Shown here: in pieces, positions 7,109-12,266 of the stretch | Position numbering within the stretch: position 1 is the first letter of the stretch | Layout of the letters: each line of letters starts with the position of its first letter | Assembly (NCBI GenBank): GCA_000416085.1 | Contig: KE356579.1 | Location: 93,535 to 105,800, forward strand | DNA: 12,266 bases | Source of the DNA: a halophilic archaeon J07HX64 | GTDB taxonomy: Archaea > Halobacteriota > Halobacteria > Halobacteriales > Haloarculaceae | Reading direction: 5' to 3' | Notes under the pieces: generated by a model | What the model was told of the DNA's origin: nothing | What the model saw: only the letters and a program-made list of their open reading frames with translations | Databases searched by the model: none | Program-made: the position numbers and the translations under genes

Positions 7109-7378
7109 TCAGTCGGAGAGCGCAGGCTCGGTTTCGCTCCCACTCTCGCTTTCCTTTATCTCGTAGAGGTTCTGACGCGCGTCGGCAAAGTAGACGTCTT
7201 CGGCGACGACACCGATCTCGTCGAGTCGCTCGAGCGCGTACCGGACAGTCCTCGCCGACAGCATCGACTCCTCGACGATCTTTTTCTGCGTGAGTGGCCC
7301 GTTGTAATCGAGCACCTTGTAGACGAGTTTCGCGCTCGGCGGCAGGTCACCCAACTCCTCGTCGGCGGATCCTGTCAT
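7109..7378 (-). CDS. Small winged-helix transcriptional regulator
   Basis: An 89-residue DNA-binding protein made almost entirely of one winged helix-turn-helix domain. The segment SAKLVYKVLDYNGPLTQKKI forms helix 1 and the turn, EESMLSARTVRYALERLDEI the second and recognition helices, and GVVAEDVYFADARQNLYEI the wing. A short acidic Ser/Glu tail follows. The pattern is that of MarR/TrmB-like single-domain regulators conserved in haloarchaea. No sensor domain or metal-binding Cys cluster is visible, so any signal must come from a partner or be absent. A good TATA box sits 29 bases before the ATG at 7378, so it is probably transcribed alone, just downstream of cysS. Its targets are unknown. 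Confidence 0.85.
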   Translation of the reverse strand: MTGSADEELGDLPPSAKLVYKVLDYNGPLTQKKIVEESMLSARTVRYALERLDEIGVVAEDVYFADARQNLYEIKESESGSETEPALSD

Positions 7379-7403
7379 TAGCGATATTTAGTGACCCGGG
7401 TGG

Positions 7404-7410
7404 GATAAAG
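7404..7410 (-). promoter_or_regulatory. TATA box of the winged-helix gene
   Basis: The minus strand reads CTTTATC, centred 29 bases before the ATG at 7378. This is the standard place for a leaderless haloarchaeal promoter, in the 98-base gap after cysS. Confidence 0.65.
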
Positions 7411-7476
7411 ATTGAGGAATAGGTCGCCTCTCTCGACCGGCTGGAACAGCCTGCTACCGGGTCCTCACTCGTGTTC

Positions 7477-8967
7477 TTACTCGAACCGGTATTCGGTTTC
7501 GTCGCCGGTGTCCTGCACCTCGACACCGAGTTCCCCGAGCTCTGCCCGGAGGGCGTCGGCGCGGTCGTAGTTGCCGGCGGCCCGCTCCTGTTCGCGCACG
7601 TCGAGCACCAGCTCCACGAGCTCCTCGGCGACATCCACCTCACCTGCAGGCTCTGACTCGCCGAAGGAAAGTCCGAGCACGCCGGCACCGAACTCCTCGA
7701 GGGTTTCGACCGCGGCCCGGAGCCCTTTGTAGTCGTACTCCCCGGTCGCATCGACGTGTGTGTTGACCGCTGTCACGAGTTCGAGCAGTGCGGCGAGCGC
7801 CTCGCGGCTGTTGAAATCGTCGTTCATCGCCGCCTCGAAGCTCTCCTGTGTCTCGGTCACGGCGGTGCGGAGCGTCTCGTCGGCTGTCTTCGTGCGCGCA
7901 TCGACGCTGTCGGCAGCCGCGACAGCCCGCTCGTGACCCCGTTTCAGGCGGTCCCAGCGACTCTCGGCCTCGCTGACGGTCCCCTCGCTGTAGGTCGCCC
8001 GGCTGTGGTAGGCCGTCGAGAGCAGAAACGTCCGGACAGCGTTTGCGCCGTAGCGTTCGAGCGCCTCTGTGACCGTCTCGAAGTTACCGAGCGAGGAGGA
8101 CATCTTCTCGTCGCCGGCGGCCTCGAGCAGACCGACGTGCAGCCAGTACCGCGCGAACGTGTCGCCGGTCGCGGCCTCGCTCTGTGCGATCTCGTTCTCG
8201 TGATGGGGGAAGACGAGGTCCTGGCCGCCGACGTGGATGTCGATGGTGTCGTCGAGGTGAGTCGTACTCATGGCGGAGCACTCGATGTGCCAACCCGGAC
8301 GGCCCTCACCCCACGGTGAGTCGAACGTCTCGGCTGTCTCGACGGCCTCGTCGGCGGATGCGGCCCCCTTGTGGCGGTGTTCGGCTATCTCCGCGGGCTC
8401 GACACCCCCCGCCTTCCAGAGTGCGAAGTCTCCCGGGTGGCGCTTCTCCGCGCGCTCCTCTGTGGTCCCCTGTGGCTCCATCTCCCCGACCTCCTGGTTC
8501 GAGAGTTTGCCGTACCCTTCGAAGGCGGTCACGTCGAAGTACACCGAGCCGTTCGACTCGTAGGCGTACCCTCGCTCCAGTAGCTGTCCGGTCAGGTCGA
8601 TTATCTCGGGAACGTGCTCGGAGACCCGCGGGTACACCTCCGCGCGCCGGAGGTTCAGCGAGCGCATATCCCGGACGATATCGCCGATGTACGACTCCGC
8701 CACCGCCGTCTCGGAGTCACCGACCTCGCCGACGCGGGCGACTATCTTCTCGTTTATATCGGTGAAGTTCTCGACGTGACGAACCTCGTAGCCGAGCCAC
8801 TCCAGCCACCGGTGCATCACGTCGACGTGGACCCACCCGCGAGCGTGGCCGAGATGTGCCGGGTCCGAGGTCGTCAACCCACAGTAGTACAGCAACACGG
8901 ACTCGGGGTCGGCTGGCTCGAACTGCTCGCGCTCGCCCGTCAGCGAGTTGGTCACGCGCAGGCTCAT
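7477..8967 (-). CDS. cysS: Cysteinyl-tRNA synthetase
   Basis: A 496-residue class I aminoacyl-tRNA synthetase that joins cysteine to tRNA-Cys using ATP in the cytoplasm. The HIGH motif reads HLGH (38-41) and KMSKS reads KMSSS (288-292). The zinc ligands known from the E. coli enzyme correspond to C29, C230, H255 and E259, all present in YYCG, HIECSAM and PHHENE. The carboxy-terminal DALR-type helical and anticodon-binding parts follow, ending with EQERAAGNYDRADALRAELG. At 496 residues it is slightly longer than the roughly 460 of E. coli, owing partly to an acidic insert at about 186-218. The ATG at 8967 gives the expected amino terminus MSLRVTNSLTGE. A TTCAAGCG element stands at TATA distance upstream. 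The gene looks fully functional. Confidence 0.97.
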   Translation of the reverse strand: MSLRVTNSLTGEREQFEPADPESVLLYYCGLTTSDPAHLGHARGWVHVDVMHRWLEWLGYEVRHVENFTDINEKIVARVGEVGDSETAVAESYIGDIVRDMRSLNLRRAEVYPRVSEHVPEIIDLTGQLLERGYAYESNGSVYFDVTAFEGYGKLSNQEVGEMEPQGTTEERAEKRHPGDFALWKAGGVEPAEIAEHRHKGAASADEAVETAETFDSPWGEGRPGWHIECSAMSTTHLDDTIDIHVGGQDLVFPHHENEIAQSEAATGDTFARYWLHVGLLEAAGDEKMSSSLGNFETVTEALERYGANAVRTFLLSTAYHSRATYSEGTVSEAESRWDRLKRGHERAVAAADSVDARTKTADETLRTAVTETQESFEAAMNDDFNSREALAALLELVTAVNTHVDATGEYDYKGLRAAVETLEEFGAGVLGLSFGESEPAGEVDVAEELVELVLDVREQERAAGNYDRADALRAELGELGVEVQDTGDETEYRFE

Positions 8968-8989
8968 TGCCTGTACCTACGCCGGCCAG

Positions 8990-8997
8990 CGCTTGAA
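8990..8997 (-). promoter_or_regulatory. TATA-like TTCAAGCG element of cysS
   Basis: The minus strand reads TTCAAGCG, then CT, then GGCCGG, with the first T 30 bases before the cysS ATG. It shares 14 of 16 positions with the element at 6657-6664. No conventional TATA box is visible in this position. Confidence 0.45.
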
Positions 8998-9220
8998 CGC
9001 TGTGGTCTCGGTCTGACTACCGCTCTGTCGATGCCCCGCCGTCACCCGAACATCACGCTCCCCACGCTCGACCGGGTCGGAGGTACCTGTCCTGATCACC
9101 CCCAACAGTGAGAGAATCCGGGCGCTGTCGGGCGACGCTCGACCACCTGAGGAACGGCGTCTCTCCCCGTCGACAGTGCGGAGACAGTCACGTCGGGAGC
9201 TGCTGTGGTCGAGCAACATG

Positions 9221-9228
9221 TTTATATT
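9221..9228 (+). promoter_or_regulatory. TATA box of the Tat-exported protein gene
   Basis: The plus strand reads TTTATATT, centred about 37 bases before the GTG at 9261, which would leave a leader of roughly ten bases. It is the only strong AT-rich element in the 293-base divergent region between cysS and this gene. I see nothing else recognisable in that region. Confidence 0.55.
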
Positions 9229-9260
9229 GAATACAGGAGTACCGGACAGTAAGCCGACCC

Positions 9261-10196
9261 GTGGACAGACGGACATTCCTACTGAGTGGTGCGGTTGTGG
9301 CTGCCGGCGCGGGCGGTCTGTACACTGTGCGACAACGGTCTGATACCGCCTCGACAGGCACGAAAGACGTCTTGGGCTTCTCGGTTCCGCCGGACATACA
9401 CAGACTCGTGCAGTTGGACTGGAGAGATGTACTCCGAGACGACCCCACAATCTCCGGGATCACACCGCTACTGGAGAAGCTACAGGTTTCTCCCCCGGCC
9501 AGTGTGTTGGCGTCCTCGTCAGAGGAGAAATATGAAACGCTCCTGTTCGGCGGCGGAGACTCCGCGGGGGCCGTTGTCTGGACAGACTGGGATGAGGACC
9601 TGCCACTCCATCTCGGCTGGGAACGAGACTCGCTCACCGAGCGCACGCGTGCCGGCGAGACCGTCTACACGAATGGGGATATCGCGGCCGCCCGCCTCAA
9701 CGATGGAGTAATCGGCATCGGTACGCAGGCCACCGTCGCCACCCTCCTCGAGCGGTGGAACGGCACCGTGACCGAGGCCGCGGGTGTCGTCTCGACTCAC
9801 GTAGGGGCCTCTCGGGAGGCCGAGGTCCGTTTCAGCCTCAAAAACGCGGAACGTGCCGGCATAGACCGGACGCCACTGGACCAGCGTATCTTGAGTGCGT
9901 CCGGTTCGCTCCAGCACACCGAGGGTGATATCCTCCTGAGAGTACATCTGATACTGGAGTCGTCCGAACACACCGACGCCGTCGTCTCGGAGATCGAGTC
10001 GACAGTCGTCCAGTTGCTCTGCAGCACCGGGTGGGAGTGTGAGTCCCGGAGAGCGGTGGACGAGACGACCATCCTGGACACGAACAGGCAGTTCAGTGCC
10101 GCCGATATCGAGTATCGCGCCCCGGTCGAGGAGTTCCGGGAGTACGGTGGGACGGTTCTGAGGGGGACTCTCCAGGGTATGACCGGGGGGACGTGA
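9261..10196 (+). CDS. Tat-exported protein of unknown function
   Basis: A 311-residue protein with a twin-arginine signal (DRRTFLLSGAVVAAGAGG), so it is probably exported folded. No lipobox Cys follows the signal. The mature part is a mixed alpha/beta protein in which two segments resemble parts of uncharacterised haloarchaeal secreted proteins: GETVYTNGDIAAARLNDG followed by VIGIGTQATVATLLERWNG, and AEVRFSLKNAE. Two Cys residues in LLCSTGWECES could pair. No enzyme motif is visible. The start is a GTG at 9261; there is no better start before the twin Arg. Codon third positions are GC-rich and the protein reads sensibly, which supports this strand over the long antisense frame. It is the only healthy plus-strand gene in the right half and converges on a lipoprotein remnant. 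Confidence 0.8.
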   Translation: MDRRTFLLSGAVVAAGAGGLYTVRQRSDTASTGTKDVLGFSVPPDIHRLVQLDWRDVLRDDPTISGITPLLEKLQVSPPASVLASSSEEKYETLLFGGGDSAGAVVWTDWDEDLPLHLGWERDSLTERTRAGETVYTNGDIAAARLNDGVIGIGTQATVATLLERWNGTVTEAAGVVSTHVGASREAEVRFSLKNAERAGIDRTPLDQRILSASGSLQHTEGDILLRVHLILESSEHTDAVVSEIESTVVQLLCSTGWECESRRAVDETTILDTNRQFSAADIEYRAPVEEFREYGGTVLRGTLQGMTGGT

Positions 10197-10355
10197 CCCG
10201 TCCGGTCGCACACTCCGCTGTCCGTTCGCTCCGGGGGAGTCGTCGCCGGTTTCCGGATTCGCGCCCGGTCCGTCCTCGCCGCTCTCTGCGGCCACACAAC
10301 CGGCGAGCGCAACTGGCACGCTGGTGAGTGCGGCCAGCACTGTCCGTCGTCGCAT
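10197..10355 (-). pseudogene. Lipoprotein 5' remnant (promoter, Tat signal, lipobox, linker)
   Basis: From the ATG at 10355 the minus strand encodes MRRRTVLAALTSVPVALAGC, a twin-arginine signal ending in a lipobox Cys, then an Ala/Gly/Asp/Ser-rich tether typical of haloarchaeal lipoproteins. A TATA box lies at the ideal distance upstream. The mature domain is missing. The frame stays open to 9519, but from about 10196 it is exactly antisense to the Tat-exported gene in matching codon register, which is the usual spurious antisense frame of GC-rich genomes. I read this as a truncated gene. The alternative, a real 278-residue overlapping lipoprotein, seems unlikely. Confidence 0.6.
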
Positions 10356-10378
10356 GTTCACAGGTCCGTCCTGTCGCA

Positions 10379-10385
10379 GATAAAG
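10379..10385 (-). promoter_or_regulatory. TATA box of the lipoprotein remnant
   Basis: The minus strand reads CTTTATC, centred 27 bases before the ATG at 10355. It is identical to the seven bases of the winged-helix gene's box. The promoter is preserved although the gene body is lost. Confidence 0.6.
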
Positions 10386-10410
10386 CGTTGTCCAGAGTGA
10401 ATCAGCCGTT

Positions 10411-11316
10411 TCACTGTCCGTTGTCGTCCCGGTCTGCGCGCGCGGAATGTGAGCGCACCCAGAGTGCGCCTGTCCGGGAGAGCCGTGTCCGGTAGGATTT
10501 GCCGTGTGCGTCCTGCTCGATGTACCCCTTGCCGCCGGGGCCGAGTCGGTCGACGTTGTAGATGACCTTCGAGCGGAAGGCATCGGTGTACTCCTCACCC
10601 AGGTCCCGGGCGAGCTGCTGTGCGAGTTCGGAGACGGACTCGAACTCGCCGTGTTCGCCCAGCGTGAACAGGATGAGCTCTTCGAACGGGTCGACGTTCG
10701 AGAGCGAGGCCACCGGGAGCTCCACGATGTGGCTCCCCTCGATCTCGGTCGCACCGATCGTGGTGCCGCGCTCATCGAACTCGGCGAGCAGTTCCCGGCT
10801 GTCGTCCAGCCAGGCCTTGACAGACTCGTCGACGTCCCGCCCGGCCACGAGCTCCATCCCGCGGCGGAGCTCCTCTGCCAGTTCGGTCTCCAGATACTTC
10901 TCCGGGGCCGTGTAGTAGGTGTGGATGCGGTCGCGGTCCTCCTCGCGCTCGACCATGATGGAGTGGGCCGCCGTGGCGAACGCAAACGATACCGTCCGAG
11001 GCATCGCCGAGACACTCACCCACACCTCGTTGTCCTCGCCACGGTCGAGTTCCGTGTTTATGAGTGTGAACGCCCGCTCGAACGCCGCGTCGTAGTCGTA
11101 CACGTCGGGGATGCTGTGTCGCTCTGTCCCGGCCCCGAGCAGACTCTGGAAGTCCTGTTCGAGCTTCTCCGCCAGTCGCCGCGAGTACTCCACGTTCGCC
11201 TCGCTGCCGACCGCCCCCTCCAGCAACACCACCCGGTCGACGTCCATCTGCTCGCGCACCAGCGGCGCTATCACCCTGTCGTAGTCGAACCCGACCGGGA
11301 CGATGTGTGTCTGCAT
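10411..11316 (-). CDS. HFX_2341/DUF6293-type regulator: CARF-like domain plus winged helix
   Basis: A 301-residue cytoplasmic protein of the haloarchaeal HFX_2341 (DUF6293) family. Residues 1-155 form a Rossmann-like domain: it opens MQTHIVPVGFDYDRVIAPLV, continues to VVLLEGAVGSEANVEYSRRL, and has VWVSVSAMPRTVSFAFATAA, a position and pattern reminiscent of the ligand-binding loop of CARF domains in Csa3-type regulators. Residues 165-185 link to a carboxy-terminal winged helix (about 210-285: FEELILFTLGEHGEFESVSE, then EEYTDAFRSKVIYNVDRLGP and GKSYRTRLSRTG). The family assignment rests on memory of the conserved amino terminus. The CARF comparison is my inference. The ATG at 11316 rather than 11376 is supported by the strong TATA box 27 bases upstream. 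Targets and ligand are unknown, and no CRISPR genes are in view. Confidence 0.85.
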   Translation of the reverse strand: MQTHIVPVGFDYDRVIAPLVREQMDVDRVVLLEGAVGSEANVEYSRRLAEKLEQDFQSLLGAGTERHSIPDVYDYDAAFERAFTLINTELDRGEDNEVWVSVSAMPRTVSFAFATAAHSIMVEREEDRDRIHTYYTAPEKYLETELAEELRRGMELVAGRDVDESVKAWLDDSRELLAEFDERGTTIGATEIEGSHIVELPVASLSNVDPFEELILFTLGEHGEFESVSELAQQLARDLGEEYTDAFRSKVIYNVDRLGPGGKGYIEQDAHGKSYRTRLSRTGALWVRSHSARADRDDNGQ

Positions 11317-11337
11317 ATCCGGTACAACGGGCTGGCG

Positions 11338-11348
11338 TTTATATAAAG
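11338..11348 (-). promoter_or_regulatory. Strong TATA box of the HFX_2341-type gene
   Basis: The minus strand reads CTTTATATAAA, centred about 27 bases before the ATG at 11316. It is the best TATA match in the window and indicates a leaderless transcript. Confidence 0.75.
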
Positions 11349-11694
11349 CACCAGTCTTCGGACTGTTGATACGCACATCACCGATGTCTGTCGCCGCGCC
11401 CTCGTAGATTTTCGTCCATCTGCAGGAACTGTGGCCACCTCACCCCCTCCCCTGTCACGGAGTGAATTGTATAGGACTGCCCTCTGTACGTGGCGGTTTC
11501 GCAGGGTCAGGGTCTCAACGACAGTAGCCTGTCCCGAGGTCAACCGCGCTCGTGAATTATCCGTTCGAGCTACTCGCGGTCTCTCCGGGATTCGTCTTCA
11601 GGAACGGACTCTCCCGATACAAAGAGATCACATACAACAATATAAGTAATCTGTGCCGGTAGTTCGCCCGGGACGGTTGTTCTCAACTGCGGAA
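11349..11694. other. Gene-poor stretch between the regulator and the membrane protein
   Basis: About 345 bases with no convincing complete gene. GC content falls from left to right. A short plus-strand frame at 11552-11662 looks protein-like and is listed separately. An imperfect inverted repeat (GTAGTTC at 11659-11665, GAACTAC at 11692-11698) overlaps the end of the membrane-protein gene. I see no tRNA, attachment site or transposon end. Confidence 0.5.
11552..11662 (+). pseudogene. Possible short protein remnant, PH-domain-like strand pattern
   Basis: A 36-codon frame from a GTG encodes VNYPFELLAVSPGFVFRNGL followed by SRYKEITYNNISNLCR, then TAG. The run of strand, glycine, Leu-Ser-Arg and Lys-Glu-Ile resembles the middle of bacterial-type PH (YdbS/bPH2-like) domains, where a strand is followed by G-L-S-R and E-I-x-x-x-x-I. 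It is too short to be certain, there is no promoter, and it could be chance. Confidence 0.2.
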
Positions 11695-12195
11695 CTACAT
11701 TACGTCTCTGTGAACCAATGACCAGAGACGGTGGGTTACAATCAACAGCGTCAGAAAGTAGTGAGCCATTAGACTGTAGACAGTCCCACCCGCGACAAAC
11801 GCGATCTCCGCGCCAATTGTTCCGTCAATACGCGACAAGATAAGTCCAAACACCAGACAGATAATGAGAACAACACCGAGCAGGATTGAATAGAGTGTGA
11901 ACTCCTTTTTTACTGTTCTGTCTCCGTACGGATGACTGCCGTTACTGCGATACCACATCAACAATACGATTATATTAATCGAAAACCCTGTCAGAACACT
12001 GAAAACCGGGGCAGACGCAGTAATAAACCCCAACCAGAGCACAACGTGGTTACCGAGCGCGAATCCAACACCGGTGGGTATCAGAATGAATACAATACTC
12101 AAGTATATATAATCAAACGGAGTCCGCAGACCAGTCTCTTCGCCAGGCGACGAGTAGTGGTCTGTAACAATGCTTCCGAGGTTTCCAAATACCAT
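11695..12195 (-). CDS. Four-helix membrane protein of unknown function, AT-rich
   Basis: A 166-residue integral membrane protein with four predicted transmembrane segments: about 29-48 (YIYLSIVFILIPTGVGFAL), 51-81, 101-121 (LYSILLGVVLIICLVFGLIL) and 130-155. The loop between helices 2 and 3 (YRSNGSHPYGDRTVKKEF) is the only sizeable polar part, apart from a 28-residue amino-terminal region. I do not recognise the family. Its DNA is markedly AT-richer than the cysS and beta-CASP genes: 60-base lines that I counted by hand gave roughly 37-57 percent GC. It also uses more AT-ending codons (ATA, AAA, TTT), which suggests acquisition from a different source. The ATG at 12195 begins the frame. A weak AT-rich element (12225-12231) lies upstream, but the true context is cut off by the window edge. 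Confidence 0.75.
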   Translation of the reverse strand: MVFGNLGSIVTDHYSSPGEETGLRTPFDYIYLSIVFILIPTGVGFALGNHVVLWLGFITASAPVFSVLTGFSINIIVLLMWYRSNGSHPYGDRTVKKEFTLYSILLGVVLIICLVFGLILSRIDGTIGAEIAFVAGGTVYSLMAHYFLTLLIVTHRLWSLVHRDVM

Positions 12196-12266
12196 CGTTT
12201 GAGGGCGGCTACTCCGGTGGCTGACCCTATAATCTGGTCGTGGAAAATTTCGTTAGTCAGTTTGTT

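Noticed and set aside
7756..9111. Several plus-strand frames across cysS
   Set aside because: They are shadows of cysS. Their translations are unlike any family, and cysS has all its catalytic motifs.
9519..11015. A 498-codon minus-strand frame spanning the HFX_2341 gene and the Tat-exported gene
   Set aside because: Its first third is an out-of-frame Arg/Ser-rich reading of the regulator gene and its last part is antisense to the Tat-exported gene. Only the lipoprotein signal in the middle is credible.
11659..11698. Imperfect inverted repeat GTAGTTC...GAACTAC as a terminator or attachment site
   Set aside because: The arms are only seven bases with a 26-base loop and no T-run follows. It overlaps the end of a coding region and is likely chance.
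12099..12266. A 55-codon minus-strand frame entering from the right edge and overlapping the membrane-protein gene by 97 bases
   Set aside because: The overlap is large, the sequence is not recognisable and an open run this long is not rare by chance. It could be the end of a neighbouring gene, but the window does not show enough.

Overview
The window looks like chromosomal DNA of a haloarchaeon (class Halobacteria). Most of it is GC-rich, and the predicted proteins are rich in Asp and Glu. Several proteins belong to families I know mainly from haloarchaea (Hvo_1808-type surface protein, HFX_2341/DUF6293-type regulator, a DUF5827-like protein). Secretion signals are twin-arginine or lipobox types, and several genes have a TATA-like box centred 27-29 bases before the start codon, the usual layout of leaderless haloarchaeal transcripts. 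I cannot name a genus.

Left part (1-5057), a decaying surface/lipid region. A long minus-strand gene (signal peptide, Hvo_1808-type domain, eight PQQ-type blades, acidic tandem-repeat linker, PGF-type C-terminal anchor) runs off the left edge. It is broken by two one-base frameshifts and has lost a histidine of its HExxH motif. Divergent from it lie a plus-strand CDP-alcohol phosphatidyltransferase pseudogene (three frameshifts and a nonsense codon), an intact-looking membrane-bound metal-dependent hydrolase, and a PAP2-family phosphatase with no good start codon, an Arg in place of its catalytic His and an aberrant tail. That tail is read from the antisense strand of a short remnant of a second PQQ surface-protein gene.

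Middle part (5058-8967), conserved minus-strand genes: a beta-CASP metallo-beta-lactamase ribonuclease, two small haloarchaeal proteins (one DUF5827-like), a small winged-helix regulator and cysteinyl-tRNA synthetase (cysS). These look healthy. Three of them share weak promoters, two with a common TTCAAGCG-N2-GGCCGG element.

Right part (8968-12266): a plus-strand Tat-exported protein of unknown function, a minus-strand lipoprotein 5' remnant that keeps its promoter and signal peptide, the HFX_2341-type CARF-like/winged-helix regulator with a strong TATA box, about 380 bases without a convincing gene, and an AT-richer four-helix membrane protein that is probably acquired.

I found no RNA gene, CRISPR array or intact mobile element. 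The most unusual content is the gene graveyard at the left and the AT-rich membrane protein at the right edge. I do not see a clear new multi-gene system.
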